A stretch of DNA of 64,000 nt, from the NCBI RefSeq assembly GCF_050946515.1, contig NZ_JBMNUX010000002.1, forward strand, positions 62,001-126,000, in the 5' to 3' direction. Under the pieces are notes generated by a model. It saw only the letters and a program-made list of their open reading frames with translations. It had not been told where the DNA came from and did no database searches. The stretch is from Tractidigestivibacter sp050946515 (GTDB taxonomy: Bacteria; Actinomycetota; Coriobacteriia; Coriobacteriales; Atopobiaceae). Positions within the stretch are counted from its first letter, which is position 1. Each line of letters opens with the position of its first letter. Both the position numbers and the translations under genes were made by a program. Below, piece after piece: positions 17,138 to 26,683 of the stretch.

Positions 17138-18802
17138 ATGGGCACGTTCATGAATCCCGTAATCCCCGGCATGGCCCCGGACCCGTCAATCCTCAGAGTT
17201 GGTGATGATTATTATCTTGCCACCTCAACATTCCACTGGAACCCGGCTGTGCAGATCTTCCACTCGACCGACCTTGCAAACTGGGACCTCATCGGCTACG
17301 CGCTGACCAAGGGCGAGGTCAACCTCCGCGGCACCAACACCCCCGCAGGCATTTGGGCACCGCACCTGTCCTATGACAAGGCAACCAGGAAGTTCTGGCT
17401 CTGCTACTCCCACATGCAGAACATGGCTGGCCGCGAGTTCAACTCAGACTCATACGCCATGTGCGCAGACAGCATCCTGGGACCCTGGTCTAAGCCCATC
17501 TACCTCACCTCGATTGGCTTCGACCCATCGCTGTTCCACGACGAGGACGGCAGGCACTACGTCTCAATCCTTGAGTGGGAGACCCGCGACCGCCACCAGG
17601 CTCCCGGTCACATTGTGATTGCCGAGGTGGACCTTGAGAGCGGCACCATGGGCGAGTGGCATCGCGTGACCCAAGGCTTCACCACCCGCGGCTGCGTCGA
17701 GGCACCCCAGCTCTACAAGCATGATGGCTACTACTACCTGCTGCTTGCCTCCGGCGGCACCGGCTATGGCCACGGCATCGAGGTCGGACGCTCCAAGGGC
17801 GTCTTTGGCCCCTACGAGGGCGACCCCACCGGCGAGCCCATCGTGACCTCGCAGCCCGCGCACCTCTTCTCGCTTGGCGACCCTGACGCCGGCCACTTCG
17901 AGATGTTCAACCCGCACTCCGCCATGCAGAAGGCCGGCCACGGCTCGCTCGTCTCGACCCCGAACGGCGACTGGTACATCGCGCACCTTATGTCGCGCCC
18001 CCTGCCCGGCAAGCTCCTGAACCCGCTCGGTCGCGAGACCTCGCTTCAGAAGGTTGCCTGGACCCAGGACGGGTGGCTGCGCATGGCCGACGGCTCAAAC
18101 CTCGCAAAGATGGAGGTCGAGGTCGCCGGCGACGTGGAGCAGGACTTCACGCGCTTCGACATCGACGACCACTTCGAGGGCACCAAGCACGACCTGCGCT
18201 TCATGACGCCCTACCGCGAGCAGTCCGACGAATGGATAGACGACTCTGAGGACGGCGTGCTCAAGATCTTTGGTCGCAACTCCTTCTTCTCTCAGGTGAA
18301 CCCCTCGATCATGGCGACCCGCGCCACGTCGATGGACTACACCGTCGAGACCAAGGTGGAGTTCCATCCCACCCATTACTCCCAGGCCGCAGGCCTCGGG
18401 CTCTACTACGACTCGAACAACTGGCTCTACGCTCGCCTCTGCCTTGCCAACGACGAGAAGAGCACGGTTCTTCGCGTGCTGCAGGCAAAGCTTGGCGCCC
18501 GCATAGACCACGAGTTCTACGAGGTCCCCGTTCCGGATGGCGCCGCACAGATTCGAATCGTCTACAACTATGGCGTCGCCTCGATTTACTATCGCCTGGC
18601 CGATGGCGACGCGTGGACCCAGATTTGCGGCGACTTCGACGTTGACTACCTCTCTGACGAGGGCGTCAACGGAGAGCCCGGAGAAATCGGCGGCTTCACG
18701 GGCCTATTCAACTTCATCGGCGCGGTTGACGCTCACCAGCATGACTCCTACGGCAGCTTCTTCTACTACACGGTCAAGAACAACTTTGGAGGCGACAGGT
18801 AA
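17138..18802 (+). CDS. GH43 beta-xylosidase (intracellular)
   Basis: A glycoside hydrolase of family 43 that releases xylose, or arabinose, from short oligosaccharides. The five-bladed propeller is visible with catalytic base D15 (GMAPDPSIL), the modulator D129 (GFDPSLFHD) and general acid E188 (CVEAPQLYKHDG). A C-terminal beta-sandwich of about 200 residues is typical of exo-xylosidases. There is no signal peptide, so substrates must enter first. The ATG at 17138 has AGAGGAG 5 nt upstream; a GTG at 17123 overlaps it. The product is 554 aa. Its stop overlaps the transporter start by 1 nt. Confidence 0.92.
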   Translation: MGTFMNPVIPGMAPDPSILRVGDDYYLATSTFHWNPAVQIFHSTDLANWDLIGYALTKGEVNLRGTNTPAGIWAPHLSYDKATRKFWLCYSHMQNMAGREFNSDSYAMCADSILGPWSKPIYLTSIGFDPSLFHDEDGRHYVSILEWETRDRHQAPGHIVIAEVDLESGTMGEWHRVTQGFTTRGCVEAPQLYKHDGYYYLLLASGGTGYGHGIEVGRSKGVFGPYEGDPTGEPIVTSQPAHLFSLGDPDAGHFEMFNPHSAMQKAGHGSLVSTPNGDWYIAHLMSRPLPGKLLNPLGRETSLQKVAWTQDGWLRMADGSNLAKMEVEVAGDVEQDFTRFDIDDHFEGTKHDLRFMTPYREQSDEWIDDSEDGVLKIFGRNSFFSQVNPSIMATRATSMDYTVETKVEFHPTHYSQAAGLGLYYDSNNWLYARLCLANDEKSTVLRVLQAKLGARIDHEFYEVPVPDGAAQIRIVYNYGVASIYYRLADGDAWTQICGDFDVDYLSDEGVNGEPGEIGGFTGLFNFIGAVDAHQHDSYGSFFYYTVKNNFGGDR

Positions 18803-20073
18803 TGGCAGACACCGAAAAGACCGAAGCCGTTGAGAAGAAGGTGGTCATTCCGCTCAAGCGGCTCCTACCAGCGCTCGTCATAGGTCCTGGCTCCTGGCTC
18901 AGCCCCTACGTGGTCATGAACAGCCTGTTTTTGCCCTCGCTCATTCAGGAGCTTGACCCCGCGAACAAGGTTGCGACAGTCGCCCTCTTCTCAACGCTCG
19001 GCATGATCGTTGCTGCAATCTCCAACATGATTGCCGGTGGCCTCTCAGACCGGACGCACTCGCGCTTCGGCAAGCGCGCGCCCTGGATCATGGGCGGCGC
19101 AGCCTGCTTCATGGTCGCGATGATACTTGCTTCCTTCTCCCCCACCATCCCCGTTCTTCTCGCGATGTGGATGGTCGGCCAGGCGGCCCTCAACTTCATC
19201 GTGGCGCCCATGGTGGCATGGATCGACTTTGCGCCCGAGGACGGCAAGGGAGCCGCCTCGTCGGCATACGGCGGGCTGGGCATGGCGCTCGGCAACAACG
19301 GCTTCAACGTCATCGGCGCGCTGTTCTTGAGCCAGTACCGCCTCGGCTTCGTGATCTTTGGCATCATCTGCTTCGTCGGCGTGCTCATCGCCGTGCTCAT
19401 CGTGCACGAGCCCTCCAACCTCGACGAAGCCCCGGAGGCAGACGCTGGCAAGGCAAAGGAGAAGAAGCCCGGCAAGGGCTCTATGAACGTCTTCCCGTCA
19501 TGGTCTGTCGGACGCGACTACTACCTCGCCCTTATCGCGAAGCTCTTCCAGGGCGTGGGCAACTTCGCCATCACCGGCTACATCCTCTACATCATGACCG
19601 ACTACCTCATGCTCGGCGACGCGACCCAGTCGTCCATCCAGCTCATCAACACGGTCATGCTCGCCTTCGGCATCGCGATGGGATTTCTCGCCGGCCCCGC
19701 ATCGGACAAGCTCCACCTGCTGAAGCTTCCCGTCGGCTTCTCCACGATCTTTCTGGCTATCGCCGCCCTCTGCATGTTCTTCATCCGCAGCACGGCCGGC
19801 ATCGTGCTCTACGCCGTGTTCGCAGGTCTTGGCATGGGGCTTTGGAACTCCCTCGACAACCTGCTCAACCTCCGCGTGATTCCCGACAAGAACAGCGTCG
19901 GCTTCTTCCTAGGCGTCTATAACCTCGGCAACACCGTGACCCAGGCCATCGCGCCGATCATCGCCGCCGCCGTCATCAGCACGGTTGGCTACGCAGGCGT
20001 GTTCTTCGTCTCAATCGTCTTCTCGCTCATCGGCGGCATCTGCATGCTGAGCATCCGCTCCGTGAAGCGCTAA
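18802..20073 (+). CDS. MFS sugar transporter (GPH/SLC45-like)
   Basis: A 423-aa membrane carrier with about 12 hydrophobic helices and a central cytoplasmic loop rich in Lys, Glu and Ala (residues about 205-230). The motif GGLSDRTHSRFGKRAPWI after helix 2 is typical of MFS sugar carriers of the GPH/SLC45 kind. The TAATG overlap couples it to the xylosidase, so it probably imports xylo-oligosaccharides or related glycosides. The exact substrate is inference. Confidence 0.88.
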   Translation: MADTEKTEAVEKKVVIPLKRLLPALVIGPGSWLSPYVVMNSLFLPSLIQELDPANKVATVALFSTLGMIVAAISNMIAGGLSDRTHSRFGKRAPWIMGGAACFMVAMILASFSPTIPVLLAMWMVGQAALNFIVAPMVAWIDFAPEDGKGAASSAYGGLGMALGNNGFNVIGALFLSQYRLGFVIFGIICFVGVLIAVLIVHEPSNLDEAPEADAGKAKEKKPGKGSMNVFPSWSVGRDYYLALIAKLFQGVGNFAITGYILYIMTDYLMLGDATQSSIQLINTVMLAFGIAMGFLAGPASDKLHLLKLPVGFSTIFLAIAALCMFFIRSTAGIVLYAVFAGLGMGLWNSLDNLLNLRVIPDKNSVGFFLGVYNLGNTVTQAIAPIIAAAVISTVGYAGVFFVSIVFSLIGGICMLSIRSVKR

Positions 20074-20110
20074 GGCTGCCGAGCGCAGGAACCAAGAGCT
20101 TCCATCCGGA

Positions 20111-20154
20111 GAGGCGCGCTGCCCTGAAAGGAGCGGCGCGCCTCGGCTTTCTCT
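20111..20154 (+). terminator. terminator after GH43-MFS operon
   Basis: GAGGCGCGC (20111-20119) pairs with GCGCGCCTC (20136-20144), followed by GGCTTTCTCT. It lies 38 nt after the transporter stop. The remaining gap to 20291 holds only the next gene's ribosome site (AGGAGG). Confidence 0.75.
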
Positions 20155-20291
20155 CTCGAATCCGGCCCCATCGCGCCGCCATGAGGTCCTCCTGGACTTC
20201 CCTATGCCAATCCCTCGAACGCTCAAAGAGGGACCGCATGCGCGCTCCCGGGGGCTATCATTGTAAAAAGACTCCGGCAAAGGAGGTCGCC

Positions 20292-22889
20292 ATGGCAGCG
20301 TTTGACCGCGTAAGCTGCGGCATCGAGGGTCTTGACCGCGCGCTCGACAACATCAGGATGGGCGACAACGTGGTCTGGCAGGTGTCGTCGCTCGACGACT
20401 TCCGCCCCATCTGCGATGCCTTCGTACGCCAGGCCACCTCTGACGGCAGGAACCTCGTCTACATGCGCTTCGCCTCGCACTCGCGGCTGGTTCCTGAGAA
20501 CGCGCCCGGCGTGAGGGAATACCGGCTGGACCCGCTCCGCGGCTTCGAGACCTTCACGGCGCAGGCCCACGACGTAATAAGCCATGAGGGGCGGGACGCC
20601 TTCTACGTCTTTGACAGCCTGTCCGACCTGCAGGTTGCCTGGTCGGCGGACATGACGATGGGCAACTTCTTCCGCCTCACCTGCCCCTACCTCTTCGAGC
20701 TTGACACCGTCGCGTACTTCCCAGTGATTCGCGGCGAGCACTCCTTCGCCGCTATCGCCAAGATCCGCGACACGACGCAGCTGCTCATCGACGTGATGCC
20801 CGACGAGGGCGGCCTGTTCGTGCACCCGCTCAAGGTCTGGAACCGCTACTCGCCCACCATGTTTCTCCCGCATCGCCTCGACCTTGGGACAGGCGAGGTC
20901 AGGACGCTCACCGCAGGCGTCGACACGAGCCGCTTCTACACGCGCATGAGCGAAGAGATGCAGGACGCGCCCGATAGGAACGTAGACTCATGGGACCGCT
21001 TCTTCTCGCGCGCCCGCGAGGACTTTGAGCATGGCGAGCTGCCAGAGACGACGCTCGCGCGCATGTGCAACATGATGATGACCAAGGACAAGCGCATGCG
21101 CGAGCTCGTGAAGCGCTACTTCACGGCCCCCGACTACTTTGACGTGCGCCGCCGCATGGTGGGGACCGGCATGGTCGGCGGCAAGGCGTGCGGCATGCTG
21201 CTCGCGCGAAAGATCGTCGAGAGGGAGCTGCCCGACCTCGCAGGGCTCTTCGAGCCGCACGACTCCTTCTACGTCGGCACCGACGTCTTCTACACCTTCA
21301 TCGTGGAAAACGGCCTGTGGCCGCTGCGCATGGAACAGCGGGGGGATGGCTACTTCTCGGTCGCGCCGCAGCTCAGGCGGGGCATCGAGGAAGGCGAGTT
21401 TCCCGCCGAAATCCGCCAGGCGTTCTCGCGCATCCTCGACTACTACGGGCAGTGCCCCATCATCGTGCGCTCGTCGAGCTACCTCGAGGACGGCTTTGGC
21501 AACGCCTTCGCGGGAAAGTACGACTCGGTCTTCCTCCCCAACCTCGGCTCGCCGGCGGAGCGCCTCTCGGAGTTCGAGCACGCGGTCAAGATCGTCTACG
21601 CGTCGACGATGAACCCCTCCGCGCTGGAGTACCGCAAGCTCAACGGGCTGGATGCCTCGGAGGAGCAGATGGCGCTGCTCGTGCAGCGCGTGAGCGGCTC
21701 GCGCTACGGCGACGGGCTCTTCATGCCCACGGCGGCGGGCATCGGCTACTCCAGGAGCGCCTACCGCTGGCTTCCCGACATGGACCCCGACGCGGGGATG
21801 CTTCGCCTGGTCATGGGCCTGGGCACCAAGGCCGTCGACCGCACCGGGCGCGACTACCCGCGCATCGTGAGCCTCGACAGGCCGACGGCCACGACGATGA
21901 CCACCGACGCCGAGCGCCACCGCTTCTCGCAGCGCACCTGCGACCTCATCGACCTCAACGCCAACGCCTTCGTCGAGCGCGACTGCACCGAGGTGGCCTC
22001 CTACATGCCCGGAATCGCAAAGCGCGCCGTGATGGAGCATGACCGCTCGGCCGAGGAGAGCCTGCGCAGCCGCGGGCAGACCAAAGAGGTCCTCTTTGCC
22101 TCGTGCGCGGGCCTGGCCGCGAACCGCCGCTTCACGAAGGCGATGTCGGCCGTCCTCAAGGCGCTCAGGACGGCCTACGACTACCCCGTCGACATCGAGT
22201 TCACGGTCAACGTGGGCGAGACGGAGGGCGACGCCGGCGAGTTCGTCATCAACCTCCTGCAGTGCCGACCGCTGCAGTCTCTCTCTGGGAGCGCGAATGT
22301 GGACATCCCGGACGTGACCGCCGGGCCCACGCTTCTGCGCTCGTCCTCCACGTCTATGGGAAACTCCGTGGACGAGAAGATTGGGCTCGTCTGCTACGTC
22401 GACGCGAAGGGCTACCACGACTGCCCCTACGCCAAGAAGCTCGCCGTAGCGCGCGCCGTGGGCGAGGCCGGCGCCATCGCCAAGCGCGAGAGCGCGACGG
22501 CCCTGCTCATCTCGCCGGGAAGGATAGGCACCTCGTCGCCCGATCTGGGCGTAGGGGTCAGCTTCGCGGAGATTGCGCCCTTCTCGGCGATCGTCGAGTA
22601 TGCGGACGCGAAGGAAGGGTTCTCGCCTGAGCTCTCCTATGGAAGCCACATGTTCCAAGACCTCGTGGAGGCAAACATCCTCTACTGCGCCGTCCTGGGG
22701 AACGACCACGGCACGACCTTAGACCTGGGCTCTCTCGATGGCCTGCCCGAGCTTTCGCTTAGGGCCAGCGAGAAGGACGAGGACGTCGCTGCCGCAATAC
22801 ACCTTCTCGACGTGCGCGGCAAAGAGCTAAAGCTTCGGCACGACATGATGAGCGGCCGCACCCTAATTGCCTTCGATAGGCCTCTCTAG
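20292..22889 (+). CDS. KaiC-like/PEP-pyruvate-binding (PPDK_N) fusion protein of unknown role
   Basis: The product has 865 aa from the ATG at 20292 (AGGAGG 6 nt upstream). Residues about 8-230 resemble a RecA/KaiC fold (GIEGLDRALDNIRMGDNVVW) but show no Walker A lysine loop. Residues about 290-665 match the ATP-grasp N domain of PEP synthase and PPDK: MVGGKACGM near 295, IIVRSSSYLEDGFGNAFAGK near 395, and INLLQCRP near 655. The phosphohistidine swivel and the PEP TIM barrel are missing. The C-terminal 200 residues are unassigned. It could be an ATP-dependent phosphotransferase acting with a partner, or a sensor. Whether it is transcribed alone is not clear. Confidence 0.7.
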   Translation: MAAFDRVSCGIEGLDRALDNIRMGDNVVWQVSSLDDFRPICDAFVRQATSDGRNLVYMRFASHSRLVPENAPGVREYRLDPLRGFETFTAQAHDVISHEGRDAFYVFDSLSDLQVAWSADMTMGNFFRLTCPYLFELDTVAYFPVIRGEHSFAAIAKIRDTTQLLIDVMPDEGGLFVHPLKVWNRYSPTMFLPHRLDLGTGEVRTLTAGVDTSRFYTRMSEEMQDAPDRNVDSWDRFFSRAREDFEHGELPETTLARMCNMMMTKDKRMRELVKRYFTAPDYFDVRRRMVGTGMVGGKACGMLLARKIVERELPDLAGLFEPHDSFYVGTDVFYTFIVENGLWPLRMEQRGDGYFSVAPQLRRGIEEGEFPAEIRQAFSRILDYYGQCPIIVRSSSYLEDGFGNAFAGKYDSVFLPNLGSPAERLSEFEHAVKIVYASTMNPSALEYRKLNGLDASEEQMALLVQRVSGSRYGDGLFMPTAAGIGYSRSAYRWLPDMDPDAGMLRLVMGLGTKAVDRTGRDYPRIVSLDRPTATTMTTDAERHRFSQRTCDLIDLNANAFVERDCTEVASYMPGIAKRAVMEHDRSAEESLRSRGQTKEVLFASCAGLAANRRFTKAMSAVLKALRTAYDYPVDIEFTVNVGETEGDAGEFVINLLQCRPLQSLSGSANVDIPDVTAGPTLLRSSSTSMGNSVDEKIGLVCYVDAKGYHDCPYAKKLAVARAVGEAGAIAKRESATALLISPGRIGTSSPDLGVGVSFAEIAPFSAIVEYADAKEGFSPELSYGSHMFQDLVEANILYCAVLGNDHGTTLDLGSLDGLPELSLRASEKDEDVAAAIHLLDVRGKELKLRHDMMSGRTLIAFDRPL

Positions 22890-22895
22890 GCGACC

Positions 22896-24119
22896 CTACG
22901 AGGCGAGGTCCCAAAGCCGCCCGTAGAGCTCGTTTCCCAAAAGCCATCCTCGCTTGGTGGGGCGAAGCGCCCCGTCAAGGTAGCCGTCTGCGACAAGGTC
23001 GTCGAGCGTGGCGTCAAGCCGCTCTCCGATAAGCTTGCGGGCATGATTGACAAGCGAAGGTTCAAGTCCAGCTGTAAGGCGCGCGCCAAGCATGAGGTCT
23101 TCGGCCGCAGCCTCTCGCTCGCTCAAGAACTCGAGGTCAAAGGCTAGATCGTCCAGGCATCGGGCATCCGCGAGCTCGACGGGGCTGCTGGTCACGGTAA
23201 GCCTCACGCGAGACTTACCCTGAGGTAGAGCCTCAAGGTGGGGACAAGCCTCAAGGAGCCTCAAGTAGCCCTCAGCCGAGAGCATGCTGGCCGCGCCCGT
23301 GCCAAGGCCCAGATAGGGAACGCCTGTCCAGTAGGCTACGTTGTGGCGGCACTGGCAGCCAGGCAAGGCGTAGCTTGCCACCTCATAGCGAGAAAGGCCG
23401 TGCTTCTCGATAATCGAGCGCGCCTGCTCCATGCGCTCCGCCTGCACGTCGGGATCGTTCCACGCGGGGTTTGAGTCGCCCACGCGACGGGCAAGCGCCG
23501 TGCCGTCCTCTATTACCAGCGGATAGACGCTCACATGTCCCACGCCAAGAGAGAGCGCCTGCTCGAGCGTTGCCTCCCAGCTCTCGCGAGTCTGAAGCGG
23601 AATCGCGCACATGAGGTCACATGAGACGTCAAGGCCGCTCGCCACCGCCGCGGCAACGCGCTTGCACGCCTGCGCGGCAGTGTGGATTCGACCCAACTGA
23701 GCAAGCTCCTCGTCATCAAGGCTCTGGACGCCAATCGAGACTCTCGTGGCGCCTGCAGTGACAAGCCATGACAGGAGCGCATCAGAAAGCGAGTCAGGGT
23801 TGGCCTCGCAGGTGAGCTCCCTGATCTGGGGCGCCGCGCCCTTCACGCACGACACAAGCGAGACGAGCCCCTCTCCGAGATAGCTCGGCGTGCCGCCGCC
23901 CACGTATGCCGTCTTGCAGCCATCGAGAAGCCCAAGGTCGCGCGCCTCGGAAACGAGCCTCTCAAGGGAGCGCTCGTAGCCCCCCATAAGCGGGTCGTCG
24001 CAGGGCGTTCCCCACGAGGCAAAGTCGCAGTAGGCGCACTTCCTCTTGCAGAATGGCACATGCAGGTAGAGTGCCTGCGCCGACGGCAGGTGCAGCCTCA
24101 CATCCCAGCTTTCCGCCAT
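22896..24119 (-). CDS. hemW: radical SAM protein HemW-like (coproporphyrinogen III oxidase-like)
   Basis: HemW-type radical SAM proteins bind heme and are thought to be heme chaperones. The cluster motif is C24, C28, C31 (VPFCKRKCAYCDF), followed by VGGGTPSYL and the later CRHNVAYW that is typical of the family. The product is 407 aa. The ATG at 24119 has GAGGAGG only 3 nt away, a tight spacing, but the upstream frame is not conserved. It is convergent with the PPDK_N-like gene (6-nt gap). Confidence 0.87.
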   Translation of the reverse strand: MAESWDVRLHLPSAQALYLHVPFCKRKCAYCDFASWGTPCDDPLMGGYERSLERLVSEARDLGLLDGCKTAYVGGGTPSYLGEGLVSLVSCVKGAAPQIRELTCEANPDSLSDALLSWLVTAGATRVSIGVQSLDDEELAQLGRIHTAAQACKRVAAAVASGLDVSCDLMCAIPLQTRESWEATLEQALSLGVGHVSVYPLVIEDGTALARRVGDSNPAWNDPDVQAERMEQARSIIEKHGLSRYEVASYALPGCQCRHNVAYWTGVPYLGLGTGAASMLSAEGYLRLLEACPHLEALPQGKSRVRLTVTSSPVELADARCLDDLAFDLEFLSEREAAAEDLMLGARLTAGLEPSLVNHARKLIGERLDATLDDLVADGYLDGALRPTKRGWLLGNELYGRLWDLAS

Positions 24120-24175
24120 AAGCCTCCTCAAGATGTGGTTCCAGAGCCTCTTGAAGTATACGTTTACAGCCTCCG

Positions 24176-24213
24176 CAAAAATAAGCGTGCGGGGCCGGAA
24201 GGTCCGGCCCCGC
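24176..24213 (-). terminator. terminator of the PTS/transketolase operon
   Basis: GCGGGGCCGG (24189-24198) and CCGGCCCCGC (24204-24213) form a perfect 10-bp stem with a 5-nt loop. On the minus strand it is followed by ACGCTTATTTTTG. It lies about 70 nt past the EIIA stop. Confidence 0.85.
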
Positions 24214-24281
24214 AACGCGCTTGAGGGGGAAGGCTATTGTACGGGCTGCCTCCTAGGTCAGAGGACAGCGATGGGCCTCGC

Positions 24282-24737
24282 CTATTCGGAAAGGGCCTGG
24301 TTGATGGCGTCGGCGATCGCCGAGGCGTCATCGCCTTCGCGCAGCAGCTTCTTGAAGCCGTCGTCCATAAGCAGCGTGGCGGCCTTCGCAAGCAGTCGCA
24401 GATGCGTGGTGCCGGCTTCTGCCTCGGGGACGAGAAGCGCCATGGCGATGTCGACAGGCTTTCCGTCAAGGCTCGGCCACTGAAGCGGCGTCTCATTCTT
24501 GAAGACGACAAGCGACGCCTTCTCGATTGCCGCCGTCTTGCAGTGAGGGATGGCAAAGCCATCGCCCATGCCCGTCTGGTCTATCCCCTCGCGAGCAAGA
24601 AACCCCTGGTAAACGCTGTCGACATCTTTCGCGACGCCAAGCTTCACGGCGAGCTCGGAAATCGTGTGCAAGGCCTCGTCCCTGGAGCTTGCCCGCTGAT
24701 GGAGAAGGACGTTGTCCTTGGTGATGAACGTGTCCAT
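24282..24737 (-). CDS. PTS sugar transporter subunit EIIA (fructose/mannitol type)
   Basis: EIIA accepts phosphate from HPr and passes it to EIIB. The active-site histidine is H65 in GFAIPHCKT. The 151-aa length fits a single EIIA domain of the fructose/nitrogen family. The ATG at 24737 has AGAGGAG 8 nt upstream. It is the last gene of the operon that starts with EIIBC, so the three PTS domains are split with metabolic genes between them. Confidence 0.9.
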   Translation of the reverse strand: MDTFITKDNVLLHQRASSRDEALHTISELAVKLGVAKDVDSVYQGFLAREGIDQTGMGDGFAIPHCKTAAIEKASLVVFKNETPLQWPSLDGKPVDIAMALLVPEAEAGTTHLRLLAKAATLLMDDGFKKLLREGDDASAIADAINQALSE

Positions 24738-24804
24738 ATGTGATGCTCCTCTCAATACCTCAATTGATCTCTTTGCCTCATTGGCGACCGAGCGCACCGG
24801 GCGC

Positions 24805-25746
24805 CTACTTCAAGAAGTCGCGCACCCGCACGACCACGGAATCTGCATCCAGGCCGTACTTGTGCAGCAGCTCGACGGCAGGGCCAGACTCGCCAAACGT
24901 GTCGTTCACGCCCACCTTGCGCACTGGCACAGGGCAGCGCTCCGAGAGCACCGAGGCGCACGCCTCGCCCAGACCGCCAATCACCGAATGCTCCTCCACG
25001 GTCACCACGTGGCCAGTCTTGGCGGCAGACTCGCACAAGAGGTCCGCGTCGAGCGGCTTTATCGTGTGCATGTCGATGACCTCGCAGGAGATTCCCTCGC
25101 CGGAAAGCGTCTCGGCCGCTTCCAGCGCCGCAGGCACCATGAGACCGCAGGCAACAAGCGTCACATCGGAGCCGCTCCTCTCCACAAAGCCCTTCCCCAC
25201 CTCAAAGCGGTAGTCTGCCCTGTCGTGAACGACCGGCGCCGCAAGGCGACCAAGCCGCAGGTAGACAGGACCTTCCGCCTCGTAGGCGGCGCGCACGGCG
25301 GCGTGCGTCTCGACGTCGTCGGAGGGCACGATCACGGTCATGCCAGGAATCGTGCGCATGAGGGCGATGTCCTCGCAGCACTGGTGCGTGGCGCCGTCCT
25401 CTCCCACCGAGATGCCGGCGTGCGTGGCGCCAATGACGACGTGCAGATGCGGGTAGCCGATGGAGTTCCTGACCTGCTCGAAGGCGCGCCCGGCGGCGAA
25501 CATCGCGAAGCTGCTGGCGAAAACCTTGTGCCCCGTCGTGGCGATGCCTGCGGCCACGCCCATCATGTTCTGTTCGGCGATGCCGCAGTCCAAGAAGCGC
25601 TCGGGATAGGCGGCCTTGAACTTTGCGGTCTTGGTGGCAGCGGCCAGGTCGGCGTCGAGCACCACAAAGTCGTCGTGCTCGGCACCCAGCTCCACAAGGG
25701 CGTTGCCATAGCTGTCGCGCGTGGCAATCTTCTTCACGTCTGCCAT
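24805..25746 (-). CDS. transketolase, C-terminal subunit
   Basis: This split half carries the pyrimidine-binding domain and the C-terminal domain of transketolase. The catalytic glutamate lies in CGIAEQNMMGVAAG near residue 58, and GEDGATHQ follows. The product is 313 aa. It begins 3 nt after the N-subunit stop, so the two form one heteromeric, thiamine-diphosphate enzyme moving two-carbon units between sugar phosphates. Split transketolases are common in sugar operons of anaerobes. Confidence 0.92.
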   Translation of the reverse strand: MADVKKIATRDSYGNALVELGAEHDDFVVLDADLAAATKTAKFKAAYPERFLDCGIAEQNMMGVAAGIATTGHKVFASSFAMFAAGRAFEQVRNSIGYPHLHVVIGATHAGISVGEDGATHQCCEDIALMRTIPGMTVIVPSDDVETHAAVRAAYEAEGPVYLRLGRLAAPVVHDRADYRFEVGKGFVERSGSDVTLVACGLMVPAALEAAETLSGEGISCEVIDMHTIKPLDADLLCESAAKTGHVVTVEEHSVIGGLGEACASVLSERCPVPVRKVGVNDTFGESGPAVELLHKYGLDADSVVVRVRDFLK

Positions 25747-25749
25747 CGT

Positions 25750-26571
25750 CTACGCCTCCTTAGCGAGCTCGGCCATGGCCTGCTCGTACTGCTCGTCGTT
25801 GGGGGCCTTGCCGTGCCAGCCCACCTGGTTCTCCATGAACGAGACGCCCTTGCCCTTCACCGTCTCTGCCACGATGCAGGTGGGCTTCCCCTTGGTGGCC
25901 CTCGCCTCGGCGAAGGCGGCGCGCAGCTGGCCGAAGTCGTGGCCGTCGGCGACCTCCACCACGTGGAACTTGAAGGCGCGGAACTTGTCCGCGATGGGCA
26001 TCGCCGAGTTGACCTCCTCTATGGGGCCGTCTATCTGCAGGCCGTTGTGGTCGACGACGACGCAGAGGTTGTCCAGGCCCAGGTTGCCGGCGAGCATCGC
26101 CGCCTCCCAGACCTCGCCCTCCTCGCACTCTCCGTCGCCGAGCAGGGCATAGGTCCTATAGCCCATCCCCCACTGGCGCGCCCCGAAGGCCATGCCGACC
26201 GCCGCCGAGATCCCTTGCCCGAGCGAGCCGGTGCTCATGTCCACGCCGGGCAGATCGTTCATGTTGGGGTGGCCCTGCAGGCGGCTCCCGACGTGGCGCA
26301 GCGTCTCCAGCTCGCCTTTGGGGAAGTAGCCACGCTCGGCGAGAACCGCGTAGAGCGCGGGCGCGCAGTGCCCCTTCGAGAGCACGAAGCGGTCGCGCCG
26401 AGGGTTTCTCGGGTCGTTCGGGTCGACGTCCATCTCCTCGAAGTAGAGGTAGGTGAGGATGTCGGCCGCGCCGAGCGAGCCGCCCGGGTGGCCGGACTTG
26501 GCCGCGTGGACTGCGGTGACGACGCCCTTGCGGACCTCGTTTGCCGTGCGCGCGAGCTCTTGGTCATTCAT
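25750..26571 (-). CDS. transketolase, N-terminal subunit
   Basis: This is the thiamine-diphosphate-binding half. The cofactor motif is GDGECEEGEVWEA near residue 150, with the metal-binding region after it; the conserved H of SKGHCAPALY and KSGHPGGSLG is present. The product is 273 aa from the ATG at 26571, preceded by AGGGGAG; an in-frame start at 26595 is less well placed. It pairs with the C-terminal subunit directly downstream. Confidence 0.92.
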   Translation of the reverse strand: MNDQELARTANEVRKGVVTAVHAAKSGHPGGSLGAADILTYLYFEEMDVDPNDPRNPRRDRFVLSKGHCAPALYAVLAERGYFPKGELETLRHVGSRLQGHPNMNDLPGVDMSTGSLGQGISAAVGMAFGARQWGMGYRTYALLGDGECEEGEVWEAAMLAGNLGLDNLCVVVDHNGLQIDGPIEEVNSAMPIADKFRAFKFHVVEVADGHDFGQLRAAFAEARATKGKPTCIVAETVKGKGVSFMENQVGWHGKAPNDEQYEQAMAELAKEA

Positions 26572-26683
26572 CGTCTTTCTCCCCTCTTGGTACACACGCT
26601 GTGGTTTCTAGAAAAAGGCGGCGGGAGCGGTCATGTGCCCCTGCCGCCATACAGGTCATGCATTGCGTAGCCGCGACGTCGCG

